Source of the DNA: Solitalea agri
Lineage (GTDB): Bacteria; Bacteroidota; Bacteroidia; Sphingobacteriales; Sphingobacteriaceae
Direction of reading: 5' to 3'
Length of the DNA: 64,000 bases
Assembly: GCF_023914155.1 (NCBI RefSeq)
Contig: NZ_JAMWYS010000052.1
Span: 24,895 to 88,894 of the forward strand
Below are positions 9,228-17,768 of the stretch, one piece after another. The position numbers and the translations under genes were made by a program. Every line of letters starts with the position of its first letter. Positions within the stretch are counted from its first letter, which is position 1. The notes under the pieces are model-generated. The model had not been told where the DNA came from and did no database searches. It saw only the letters and a program-made list of their open reading frames with translations.

Positions 9228-9779
9228 TTATTGCCCTGAAGGTTCGTAATATAGCACGATGGCTCCTGAACCAAAGCTTTTTGTCTTTAAAAGTTTCAGC
9301 GTTATTCTGTCATTCATATTTTCAAACAAGGGCAAGCCGCTTCCTGCAACAACAGGGTGAATACAAAGTTGGTATTCATCAACCAAATTAAGTTTCATTA
9401 GTTGTATAATTAAACTCCGACAGCCAATAAAAATATCTTTACCCGGCTGTTGCTTGAGTTCTAAAACTTCTTCTTTAAGGTCTTTGCTTGCCAGCCTTGC
9501 ACTTTTCCAGTCTACCTTCTTTAGCGTGTGAGAAAACACAATCTTAGGAGTCCTATCCATTACCAAAGCAAAGTCATCCATTGATTTTTCACCTGAAGGA
9601 TTTTCTATCAACGTTCGCCAAAACTCCATAAGTTGGTAGGTTATCCTTCCATATAAAACAACACCTGCGTTATCTAACAGATCAGTGTAATGTTGGTGTA
9701 TTTCTTCATCTGGGATTATTGCCGTATGGTCGCAAAATCCGTCAAGTGTCATATTGATTGCTGCAATTATTTTTCTCAT
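9228..9779 (-). CDS. Dihydrofolate reductase / RibD C-terminal family protein
   Basis: A 183-residue protein of the RibD C-terminal domain superfamily, NADPH-dependent reductases related to dihydrofolate reductase. It begins with the usual MRKIIAAINMTLDGF, has GRITYQLMEFW (the helix after the first nucleotide-binding strand) and ends with VDEYQLCIHPVVAGSGLPLFE, the family's conserved C-terminal block. Members of this YyaP/YwjB-like group are generally uncharacterised and are not the housekeeping FolA. Length is typical of the group. The substrate is unknown. Sequence between this gene and the sigma factor gene contains a decayed gene fragment. Confidence 0.85.
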   Translation of the reverse strand: MRKIIAAINMTLDGFCDHTAIIPDEEIHQHYTDLLDNAGVVLYGRITYQLMEFWRTLIENPSGEKSMDDFALVMDRTPKIVFSHTLKKVDWKSARLASKDLKEEVLELKQQPGKDIFIGCRSLIIQLMKLNLVDEYQLCIHPVVAGSGLPLFENMNDRITLKLLKTKSFGSGAIVLYYEPSGQ

Positions 9780-9985
9780 ACGATTTCGGATGAATTACTT
9801 GGAACTTGACAAGAATCGATTTATTAATCATTTCTCACAATAAAACCATTTAGACTTCTTCCTATATAAATTTCGTTTTCATTTATTGAGATTCAAAATG
9901 AGCACTGAAGGTTCAAGGTGTGGTGAAGTGGTTGTTTAGCAGGTGTCAATAATTTTTATTCCTCCGAGAATAATTAAACTTATTA

Positions 9986-10130
9986 TCAATGCTTCGCTTC
10001 AATTCCATACCGTATTGCTGCTTCAAGTATATCAATGTTTATGTCTTTCAGTTTTTTGAACTTAATGCAATATCCAGTCACGTTCGCTTTACCGAGTTTT
10101 TCTCCATATGCATATTAAATTAATGGTGCT
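9986..10130 (-). pseudogene. Decayed remnant of a DUF1801-type gene
   Basis: On the minus strand, 42 codons ending in TGA (9986-9988) read as a C-terminal fragment similar to DUF1801-domain proteins: YAYGEKLGKANVTGY, then CIKFKKLKDINIDILEAAIR. An in-frame TAA at 10115-10117 and a further TAG at 10133-10135 interrupt the frame upstream, and no start codon leads into it. It is a relic within the 489-base gap 9780-10268, which otherwise holds only AT-rich sequence and the upstream region of the sigma factor gene. The family recognition is from memory of its conserved C-terminal block. Confidence 0.5.
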
Positions 10131-10268
10131 TTCTACGGTCTTTCTCCAATGCCTTTGTTGCTTATAGCAAAATAATTTAACTTTTATTGAGGAAAATCAA
10201 TAGTGTTTTCAAAATAAAAAATCAAATTTGCGGACCCAGAACCAAAGTGACCGAAATCAAAAGGAATT

Positions 10269-10835
10269 ATGAAGCCGGAGCTGCAAAAGCTTAATAAAAA
10301 AAACATTGAAGAATTGTTTCACGCTAACTATAGAAGACTTTGCGTGATGGCAGTTCGTTATGTGGATGATATTGAGGTGGCAAAAGATCTGGTTCAGGGT
10401 TTATTTGCACATTTATTATATAAATACGAGCAGATTCAATTGAAAACTTCCTTGGAGGCGTATGCTGTCCGCTCTGTAAAACATCTCTGCATTACCTACC
10501 TAAGAAGGCAAAAAAGCCAAAAAATTGTTTATCAAACAGATGATCTACCTGAAATGACATTTGACCCTTATGGGTTAATAGATGATCAAAATCAGCGATT
10601 AGAAATGTATGCAAAGTTGCATGCCGCTTTAAAAAAATTGCCTCCCGAAAGGTGCAAAATATTTTTGATGAGCAATGTTGAAGGATTCTCTTATGCTGAA
10701 ATTGCTGAGAAAAATGGAATTTCAGTTAATACTGTAAAAACTCAAATTAAAAAAGCATACTCTACACTTCGAGCTGAATTGTCTGTAAATGCGATTGTTT
10801 GCCTAATATTATTTTTCAGAATTAACGATTTGTAA
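10269..10835 (+). CDS. ECF (FecI-like) RNA polymerase sigma factor
   Basis: A 188-residue extracytoplasmic-function sigma factor of the Bacteroides-expansion type. Region 2 is seen in IEELFHANYRRLCVMAVRYV and the acidic EVAKDLVQGLF that follows. Region 4 lies at about residues 118-170 (LPPERCKIFLMSNVEGFSYA, then a helix-turn-helix ending NTVKTQIKKAY). A FecR-like anti-sigma gene follows 65 bases downstream, and a SusC with an STN domain follows that, so this is the usual cell-surface signalling arrangement: the receptor senses its substrate, FecR relays the signal, the sigma factor is released. An A-rich AAGGAA lies just before the ATG. It may also control the block from 24085 through the repeated upstream motif. 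Confidence 0.93.
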   Translation: MKPELQKLNKKNIEELFHANYRRLCVMAVRYVDDIEVAKDLVQGLFAHLLYKYEQIQLKTSLEAYAVRSVKHLCITYLRRQKSQKIVYQTDDLPEMTFDPYGLIDDQNQRLEMYAKLHAALKKLPPERCKIFLMSNVEGFSYAEIAEKNGISVNTVKTQIKKAYSTLRAELSVNAIVCLILFFRINDL

Positions 10836-10860
10836 ATTTTTTTTCTTTTTTTTTAATAAG

Positions 10861-10900
10861 CCAATCACCCTTTTTTGCACTAAGTGCGTCTTGCCTGTAT
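10861..10900 (+). promoter_or_regulatory. Putative ECF-sigma promoter motif, copy 1
   Basis: The core AATCACCCTTTTTTGCACT lies directly before the anti-sigma gene, preceded by a T-rich tract and followed by GCGTC. The same 21-base stretch (10861-10881) occurs exactly at 23922-23942, also after a T tract and also followed by GCGTC at nearly the same distance. It lies only 20 bases before the FecR-like ATG, so if it is a promoter, either the transcript is almost leaderless or translation starts further in. Confidence 0.5.
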
Positions 10901-12040
10901 ATGAAAATAAAACAGGATAATTTTAAGGGCGAAAAATGGATTTTGGATGTTTTGGATGATCAGTCATCTGAAGAGCATGTATTTCCTACCAGTGATTTGG
11001 AAATCTTGGAAAGGGAAAAGGAAATACTCGATGATGCTATCTTGCATGCACAATTCGCTGATAAAATCGATGAAACGGCAGACTGGCAAAAAGTACTAGG
11101 ACAACCGCGTATAATCACCTTAAAGTCATTCTTAAAATATGCAGCTATATTAGCAATCCCGCTAATTATAGGTGCCGCCTTCTTTTTAACCCAAAAACAC
11201 TCAAAACTTAGTTTAACTGCAACATCAACTGTTCAGCCTGGGAAAAAGGTGATGCTAATTCTTCAGGATGGTTCAAATGTTGACCTGACGCAGGCTAAAA
11301 ATGTAAAGGGCCTTTCAGGTGTTATTAATAACAATAGTACACTTGATTATACCAATACCGAGAACTCCTCCAATGCAGATAAACCGGTTTTTAACACCTT
11401 ATTGGTTCCCCGCGGCGAAGATTACAAATTAGTGCTTGAAGACGGAACGGAGGTTTGGGTGAATGCAGATACCAAAATCAAGTACCAGGTTAATTTGAGC
11501 AAAACTCAAACGCGTGAAGTTTATCTGGAGGAAGGGGAAGCTTATTTCCATGTGACGAAAAATCCGTCAAAACCATTTATCGTTCATAATAATAATATGG
11601 CTGTACAAGTTTTAGGGACGTCCTTTAACGTAAATGCCTATTCCAATACCATTCTAACCACATTAGTTGAAGGCAAAGTGAAAGTAAGCGCTGGTTCAGA
11701 CAAATTCTTGTTTTTAACTCCGGGAGAGCAAGCGAGCTTCACGAGTGCGAACGGTAACCTGCAAAAGCAGGACGTAGACGTATATCCATTTGTTTCATGG
11801 AAAGACGGACTAATCATAGTTGAAAATGAAACCATGTCCGAATTGATGGAAAAAATTGGTCGTCTGTACGATTATGACATTCAAATTAAAGACGAAGAAA
11901 TTAAGAATTGGCATTATTCGATTTTAGCCAAAAGATCATCATCTGTAGAAGATATTTTAAATACTATTCAAAGTACATCAAAATTAAAGTTCACTGTAAA
12001 AGAAAGGAAAATTTTTGTTGAGAAAGCGATAAATAATTAA
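10901..12040 (+). CDS. FecR-family anti-sigma factor
   Basis: A 379-residue membrane-anchored regulator. The N-terminal ~75 residues should be cytoplasmic and hold the sigma factor. One helix spans about residues 77-98 (FLKYAAILAIPLIIGAAFFL). The periplasmic FecR domain contains VPRGEDYKLVLEDGTEVWVN and FIVHNNNMAVQVLGTSFNVN, and a DUF4974-like domain closes the protein (KIGRLYDYDIQIKDEEI and a final ILNTIQSTSKLKFTV). Its partner is the upstream ECF sigma factor, and its input should be the STN domain of the downstream SusC. A GC-rich hairpin follows the stop codon. The start codon lies very close to the upstream motif, so the true start could be slightly further downstream. Confidence 0.93.
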   Translation: MKIKQDNFKGEKWILDVLDDQSSEEHVFPTSDLEILEREKEILDDAILHAQFADKIDETADWQKVLGQPRIITLKSFLKYAAILAIPLIIGAAFFLTQKHSKLSLTATSTVQPGKKVMLILQDGSNVDLTQAKNVKGLSGVINNNSTLDYTNTENSSNADKPVFNTLLVPRGEDYKLVLEDGTEVWVNADTKIKYQVNLSKTQTREVYLEEGEAYFHVTKNPSKPFIVHNNNMAVQVLGTSFNVNAYSNTILTTLVEGKVKVSAGSDKFLFLTPGEQASFTSANGNLQKQDVDVYPFVSWKDGLIIVENETMSELMEKIGRLYDYDIQIKDEEIKNWHYSILAKRSSSVEDILNTIQSTSKLKFTVKERKIFVEKAINN

Positions 12041-12048
12041 CAAAAAAG

Positions 12049-12070
12049 GGGCGATGTTTCTGCATCGCCC
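12049..12070 (+). terminator. Hairpin between anti-sigma gene and susC-like gene
   Basis: An eight-base GC-rich stem, GGGCGATG (12049-12056) with CATCGCCC (12063-12070), and a six-base loop start eight bases after the stop codon. No T tract follows, so it may be an attenuator or an mRNA-end stabiliser rather than a full terminator. Confidence 0.5.
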
Positions 12071-12152
12071 GAACAGGTAAGTTGTTATAAATCAAATGCT
12101 CCCGGCTAAGTTGCAAGGATTTATATTTTACTTTTTAACCTAATCAAATCTA

Positions 12153-15100
12153 ATGAAAAAAATTTACTCAAGATTTATTCCAATTAAGAACCTGAAAGGG
12201 TTAAGAAAAAAAGGGTTAACCGCCTTTCTGCTTTTGGCATTCTCCATGAATATAATGGCTCAATCAGCGCCGAAAGTGAGTTTAAATGTTAAAAACGCTC
12301 AGGTTTCAACTGTTTTTGAGTCGCTAAAAAAGCAGACAAAAATTTACTTCGTTTATAATCATGAAGAAGTAAATGCTTTACCTAAAGTGACCCTGAATTT
12401 AAAGGACCAACCACTTGAAACGGTGTTGGAACTGTTATTGACGGATTCTAATTTAGAATATTCGATACAACAAGAGTCTATTGTTATCAGACTAAAAAAA
12501 GCAAAAGAAAATAAGCAATCACGTAAAAAAATATTGGTTAGCGGAGTAGTGACTGATGACACTAATGCACCATTGCCTGGGGCGAGTGTAGTTGAAACAG
12601 GGACCAATAATGGTACAATGACCAACGACAAGGGCCAATTTCAATTGAATGTGGAAGAAAATGGCAGCATAACGGTGAGTTCTCTGGGCATGGCTACGCA
12701 AAAAATTCAGGTAGGGGGAAAAACCAGTTTCAAAATCTCATTGAATGCTACCAGCAATGGCCTGAAAGAAGTAGTGGTTGCAACTGGTATGTTCAAAAAG
12801 GCTACTCAAAGTTATACAGGTGCCGCTACAACCATTACCGCTAAAGAACTGGAAACGGCCAGCAACCGCAATCTTATCGCAGCCATCCGTAATATTGATC
12901 CATCGTTTAACGTGTTGGTTAATAACCAGGCTGGTTCTAACCCGAATGCAATACCGGATGTTACAATCCGTGGAGTTTCCAACCTGCCAAACGTAAATCA
13001 GGTGGGATATGATGATCAAGTGCGCGCCTTAAACGCTCCATATGTTATCCTTGATGGCTTTCCATCAACCATGCAAAAGCTGTATGACTTGAACGTGGAT
13101 CAGGTAGAAACCATTACGATTTTGAAGGATGCTTCGGCAACCGCTATTTATGGCTCTAAAGCGGCAAATGGTGTAATAGCCATTACACTTAAAGCACCTA
13201 AAGCCGGAAAGCTTGAAGTAAGTTTCCGCAATAACATAAGTGTGGAAGCGGCTGACTTAAGCGCCTATAATCTTTTAAATGCCAGACAAAAGCTGGATCT
13301 GGAGCAAATAGCTGGGCTTTACAATGACTTTCGACCTGAAAACGATCTCACTAGAAAAAGCTATTATAACTTCTTACTAAATGAGGTAAACAGGGGAGTG
13401 AACACCTATTGGTTGTCACAGCCTATTCGTAATGGCGTAGGGCAGCAACATAGCCTTAATTTAGGAGGTGGTGACCAGTCGTTTCGTTATTCGGCCAATG
13501 TATCTTTAAATGATATTCAGGGGGCAATGAAAGAGTCGGGCCGCAAAACCTATTCTGCATCGATCAACCTTTCTTACACTTTTAAAAAAATAAAATTCAG
13601 CAATAATGCATCGTATTCTCAAGGTTATTCACAAGATTCACCTTATGGAAACTTCAGTGAATACGTGAGACAAAACCCTTATTGGAGAGCATTTGATGAA
13701 AATGGGAAGGTATTAAAATACTTGGGAGATCCTGGTGATGGTAGTTACACAGGTCGTTGGAATAAATTGCCGGTGAATCCTTTGTATAACGCCACGCTAA
13801 ATACCTTTAATAAAAGAGAAAACACAGGTCTTACCAACAATACAAGTCTTGAATGGCAGGTTCTTAATGAATTGGTTATGAGGGGCCGTTTAGGTATTTC
13901 CAAAGGCACGAACCAAAGTGATATATACAGGCCTGCTGATCATACTGCTTTTGATGATTATGGTCCTGAGAATGTGTTTAGAAAGGGTGATTATCAGTTT
14001 GGAACTGGTAATAACATTAGCTATGATGCGTCGCTCAATATAGCTTTTACTAAAACCTTTGTTTCAAAACATACCGTTTTCGCCGGATTAGATTATAGTA
14101 TTAATTCAAATACAAACTCGAGTTACGGATTTACAGCGGAAGGATTTAGCAATCCAAAATTTAATTTCCTCTCCATGGCATTGCAATATCCGGCAAACGG
14201 TAAGCCTTCCGGATCTGAAAATACAGCCAGGACAATTGGTTTGGTGGGCAATCTGAATTACATCTACGACAATCGCTATATGGTTGAAGGCTCCTATCGC
14301 TTGGATGGATCTTCTCAATTAGGTGATCAGAAAAAATTTGCTCCTTTTTGGTCAGTTGGCGCAGGTTGGAATCTTGATAGAGAAGCCTTTTTTCAAAACC
14401 AGTCGATCGTTAATCGATTAAAATTGCGTGGATCAGTAGGTGTTACCGGCGCTCAATTTTCAGCAGGTAATCAGGCCATGACTGCTTACCAATATGATAT
14501 GGGAGACCGTTATTACAATTGGACCGGAGCTAACCTGCTTTCTTTGGGTAACGAAAATTTAAAATGGCAATCGACACTGCAGTCAGACATTGGAATAGAC
14601 GCAGAATTCCTGAATAGCCGTTTAAAAATTAATGCGGACTATTACCAGAAACTAACCAAAGATCTGATTTCAGCCGTAAACCTTCCTGCTTCGAGTGGCT
14701 ATGCAAGCTATGCTGAAAATATGGGCAATATGCAGAATAAAGGTTACGAGGTTAAGGTAACAGGCACCATGGTTCGTGACACCCACCGCCAGTTATACTG
14801 GAATTTAACGGTCGCTGCTATGCATAACAGCAATAAGATCACGAAAATTTCGGAAGCCTTAAAAAATGCACAAAAGGGCATGGAGGCAGCTAAAACCGCT
14901 ACTCCTAATACATTATACCGAGAAGGCCAATCAATTTCTACCATTTACGTTGTACCATCCTTAGGGATTGATCCAAGTACAGGGAAAGAAATGTACAGAA
15001 CTGCCGATGGAAACGCCACTTTCACCTGGAATGGAGCTGACATGGTGGCTTACGGCTCAACCGATCCTGATATTCTGGGAAATATAAGCTCAATGGTTAG

Positions 15101-15518
15101 ATACAAGAAATTAACGTTTAATATTTCCTTTGGATATCGCACCGGAGGCCAGTTATATAACGAAACGTTAATTAACAAGGTAGAAAACGCCGATTTTAAA
15201 TATAACGTAGATGCCCGTGTGTATAATGACCGTTGGCAAAATCCAGGGGATATTGTTGAGTTTAAAGGGTTAATGGTGACAACTGAAACCGGTAAAACTT
15301 CGCGCTTTGTAGAGAATGAGACCACCATTAACTGTCAGAACATCAATTTGGCGTATGATATCAGGTCAGACTACATACAAAAGCGTTTTGGAGTCAGGAG
15401 AATGTCTTTATCTGCAAGTTGGTCTGATCCATTCTATGTTTCGACCGTAAAACAAGAGCGAGGTACAAGCTATCCTTTCTCCAGAAATTTTTCATTCAGC
15501 CTTAATACAACATTCTAA
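12153..15518 (+). CDS. SusC/RagA-like TonB-linked outer-membrane protein with STN domain
   Basis: An 1121-residue outer-membrane transporter. After a signal peptide (AFLLLAFSMNIMAQ) come a secretin/TonB short N-terminal (STN) domain at about residues 40-110, a CarboxypepD_reg-like domain (VSGVVTDDTNAPLPGASVVE) at about 125-205, the plug (ATGMFKKATQSYTGAATTIT, later TILKDASATAIYGSKAANGV) and the beta barrel to the C-terminal Phe. The STN domain is the part that contacts FecR in signalling receptors, which agrees with the adjacent sigma/anti-sigma pair. It works with the SusD-like lipoprotein 18 bases downstream. The substrate is not visible: no glycoside hydrolase gene accompanies it, whereas thioredoxins and a protease do. 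Confidence 0.95.
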   Translation: MKKIYSRFIPIKNLKGLRKKGLTAFLLLAFSMNIMAQSAPKVSLNVKNAQVSTVFESLKKQTKIYFVYNHEEVNALPKVTLNLKDQPLETVLELLLTDSNLEYSIQQESIVIRLKKAKENKQSRKKILVSGVVTDDTNAPLPGASVVETGTNNGTMTNDKGQFQLNVEENGSITVSSLGMATQKIQVGGKTSFKISLNATSNGLKEVVVATGMFKKATQSYTGAATTITAKELETASNRNLIAAIRNIDPSFNVLVNNQAGSNPNAIPDVTIRGVSNLPNVNQVGYDDQVRALNAPYVILDGFPSTMQKLYDLNVDQVETITILKDASATAIYGSKAANGVIAITLKAPKAGKLEVSFRNNISVEAADLSAYNLLNARQKLDLEQIAGLYNDFRPENDLTRKSYYNFLLNEVNRGVNTYWLSQPIRNGVGQQHSLNLGGGDQSFRYSANVSLNDIQGAMKESGRKTYSASINLSYTFKKIKFSNNASYSQGYSQDSPYGNFSEYVRQNPYWRAFDENGKVLKYLGDPGDGSYTGRWNKLPVNPLYNATLNTFNKRENTGLTNNTSLEWQVLNELVMRGRLGISKGTNQSDIYRPADHTAFDDYGPENVFRKGDYQFGTGNNISYDASLNIAFTKTFVSKHTVFAGLDYSINSNTNSSYGFTAEGFSNPKFNFLSMALQYPANGKPSGSENTARTIGLVGNLNYIYDNRYMVEGSYRLDGSSQLGDQKKFAPFWSVGAGWNLDREAFFQNQSIVNRLKLRGSVGVTGAQFSAGNQAMTAYQYDMGDRYYNWTGANLLSLGNENLKWQSTLQSDIGIDAEFLNSRLKINADYYQKLTKDLISAVNLPASSGYASYAENMGNMQNKGYEVKVTGTMVRDTHRQLYWNLTVAAMHNSNKITKISEALKNAQKGMEAAKTATPNTLYREGQSISTIYVVPSLGIDPSTGKEMYRTADGNATFTWNGADMVAYGSTDPDILGNISSMVRYKKLTFNISFGYRTGGQLYNETLINKVENADFKYNVDARVYNDRWQNPGDIVEFKGLMVTTETGKTSRFVENETTINCQNINLAYDIRSDYIQKRFGVRRMSLSASWSDPFYVSTVKQERGTSYPFSRNFSFSLNTTF

Positions 15519-15536
15519 TTATCAAGATCCTTAGAA

Positions 15537-16964
15537 ATGAAAAAAATTAAATACATAACGCTGGTATTGTTGGGTGTTTTATCGGTTTCTTCCTGCAAGG
15601 ACTATTTAACCGTGGATCCACTAACCACCGTGGCTCAACCAACCCTCTATGAATCCGAAACCGGATTTAAGGATGCTCTTACCGGTATTTATATGCAAAT
15701 GAAATCTACTCAACTTTATGGAGAAAACATGACCATGACCACCATGGAACATCTTGTTTCCAGTTGGGAGACCGACGTGAATTCAGTAGGATCAAACCTG
15801 AATTCTTTTAATTATACGGATGCGCAGGTACAAAACACTTTTGAAGGCGTTTTTGGAGCAGAGTATAAAGCTATTGCCAACATAAATGCCATTCTTGATC
15901 ACATAGATGAGAAAAAGGACGTGTTTCAACCAGGTATGTATGAAACAATCAAGTCAGAATGCCTGGCACTAAGAGCATATTGCCATTTAGATATTTTACG
16001 TTTATTTGGTCCGATACCTACCAACCCGACCATAGGCAATAAGCTTCCATATGTTACTCATTTAAGCACTACACCAAATGCAGGAGTATCTTTTTCAGTT
16101 TATCAGGAAAAGTTATTAAAAGATTTGGACGAAGCAGCGGCATTAGCCCAAAATGTAGATCCTATTCTTAATTATTCGTTGGCAGAGCTCAAAGATCCGG
16201 GGCCGGCTAAAGCTTTTTATCCTTCAGACTACTATTTAGCCTATCGCTATCTGCGTATGAATTATTATGCCGTTAAAGCGCTTCAGGCTCGCGCTTATTT
16301 GTGGTTTGGCAATAAAGGAAAAGCCTATGAGTGTGCCCGAGTAGTTATTGATGCCAAAAACAGTAACGGTACTGAAAAATTCCGTTTAGGAACTAGCGCC
16401 GATTTGGCAAGTGAGGATTACGCTTTTTCTTCCGAACATATTTTCGGTTTGTTTGATAACGGACTTTTCAGAAGGAATGATGCTTTACTGAATATCTTGA
16501 AAAGAGGAGCTCCTGTTGATGAAACTCTATATGGTAAAACCGGAAAGGATATTCGTGAGATGAATGGTCTTTGGAAAACGAATAATGCAACTAAAAAAAC
16601 AGCTCTTTATAAATTTAAGGTGAAGGAAGAGGCATCTACTTTGAAGCAAATTCCATTATTGCGAATCAGTGAAATGTATTTAATTGCTGTTGAAACGGGT
16701 CCGCAGGCAGAGGCTCAACAACTTTGGGATAAGTTTCGTATTGCCAGAAATATTGGCGCCCTTGCACTTCCAGCTGATGCCAAACTTCTACAAGACGAAG
16801 TTATTAAGGAATATCGTAAAGAATTATATGGTGAAGGGCAGGCCTTTTTCGCATACAAACGCGTAAATGCGCCCAGATCTATGATAACTTTTGCGCCAGC
16901 TACGGCTATCGTAAATTATCTATTACCTATGCCTAAAACAGAAACCGTTAACCTTGACCGATAA
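15537..16964 (+). CDS. SusD/RagB-family outer-membrane lipoprotein
   Basis: A 475-residue surface lipoprotein that would form the lid over the SusC-like barrel and capture its substrate. The signal peptide ends in a lipobox before the cysteine of SVSSCKDYL. YLTVDPLTTVAQPTLYE and the following helix are typical of the SusD N-terminus, and the TPR-like helical scaffold is seen in CLALRAYCHLDILRLFGPIP and ALQARAYLWFGNKGKAYE. The C-terminal part contains LRISEMYLIAVE and EYRKELYGEGQAFFAYKR, both characteristic of the RagB/SusD family. It is translated from the same operon as the SusC homologue, followed after 14 bases by the next lipoprotein gene. Confidence 0.95.
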   Translation: MKKIKYITLVLLGVLSVSSCKDYLTVDPLTTVAQPTLYESETGFKDALTGIYMQMKSTQLYGENMTMTTMEHLVSSWETDVNSVGSNLNSFNYTDAQVQNTFEGVFGAEYKAIANINAILDHIDEKKDVFQPGMYETIKSECLALRAYCHLDILRLFGPIPTNPTIGNKLPYVTHLSTTPNAGVSFSVYQEKLLKDLDEAAALAQNVDPILNYSLAELKDPGPAKAFYPSDYYLAYRYLRMNYYAVKALQARAYLWFGNKGKAYECARVVIDAKNSNGTEKFRLGTSADLASEDYAFSSEHIFGLFDNGLFRRNDALLNILKRGAPVDETLYGKTGKDIREMNGLWKTNNATKKTALYKFKVKEEASTLKQIPLLRISEMYLIAVETGPQAEAQQLWDKFRIARNIGALALPADAKLLQDEVIKEYRKELYGEGQAFFAYKRVNAPRSMITFAPATAIVNYLLPMPKTETVNLDR

Positions 16965-16978
16965 AAGAATCTACGAAG

Positions 16979-17752
16979 ATGAAGAGTATTAAACGTTTAA
17001 TAGCAGTTGCTTTGGTGTCAAGCGTCTTAGTTTCTTGCGAAAAAGAACAATTTCCGTTTACTGATGTGGCCCGGGTGCAATTTGGTCCGGAGCAGAGTCT
17101 GTTTTATAACCCCAATGCTAATCTTGCCGATACCTTAAAGAACTACACCTTTATTTATGCTGGAAATAAAACCATTGACACGGTTTATTTTGATCTCTAT
17201 GCTACTGGAGGTGTGTCTGATCAAGACAGAATCTTTACGCTAAAGCAGGTGCAATTTGCCGGAGCTAATAATGCGGTTGCCGGCCAACATTACAAGGCCT
17301 TTGATAATGAGTTGATGAAAAATAAGTACTTCGTAAAGGCCGGTCAGGTGCATGCAAGGGTTCCCATCATAGTGTATCGTGACGCTTCTTTAAAAACCAA
17401 GGATGTTGTCTTAAAATTCCAGGTGCAGGAGAATGCAAACTTTAAACTGGGTGAAGCGACCAACTTATGGCGTAAACTAACTTTATCAGATCGTCTAGGC
17501 ATTAGCCCTCAATGGAATACGGGTTTCTACAAATTTCTTTTGGGGGGTTATAGCACGGTAAAACACCAATTCTTGATCGATCATACTGGTCAGCTATGGA
17601 GTGAGGAATGGATGAAGTATTCTATAGAAAATGATCCAGGAAGTGTCATGAATTGGGTTGCTATAGCCAAAACGGCTCTGGTTGATTATAATAATGCTCA
17701 TCCATTAGATAAATTAAAGGACGAGAACGGGGTATTAATTGTTTTTCCATAA
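16979..17752 (+). CDS. DUF4843 domain lipoprotein
   Basis: A 257-residue lipoprotein (VLVSCEKEQ lipobox) of the DUF4843 family that commonly follows SusD homologues of this type. The N-terminal half carries ARVQFGPEQSLFYN and an immunoglobulin-like strand pattern (TFIYAGNKTIDTVYFDLYAT). The C-terminal half has GEATNLWRKLTLSDRLGISP and ends in a short acidic tail. It is expected on the outer membrane, probably the cell surface, as an accessory to the SusC/SusD pair. It is placed 14 bases after the SusD-like gene and 16 bases before the next lipoprotein gene. Specific function is unknown. Confidence 0.85.
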   Translation: MKSIKRLIAVALVSSVLVSCEKEQFPFTDVARVQFGPEQSLFYNPNANLADTLKNYTFIYAGNKTIDTVYFDLYATGGVSDQDRIFTLKQVQFAGANNAVAGQHYKAFDNELMKNKYFVKAGQVHARVPIIVYRDASLKTKDVVLKFQVQENANFKLGEATNLWRKLTLSDRLGISPQWNTGFYKFLLGGYSTVKHQFLIDHTGQLWSEEWMKYSIENDPGSVMNWVAIAKTALVDYNNAHPLDKLKDENGVLIVFP

Positions 17753-17768
17753 TTAGCGGATTTCATCA

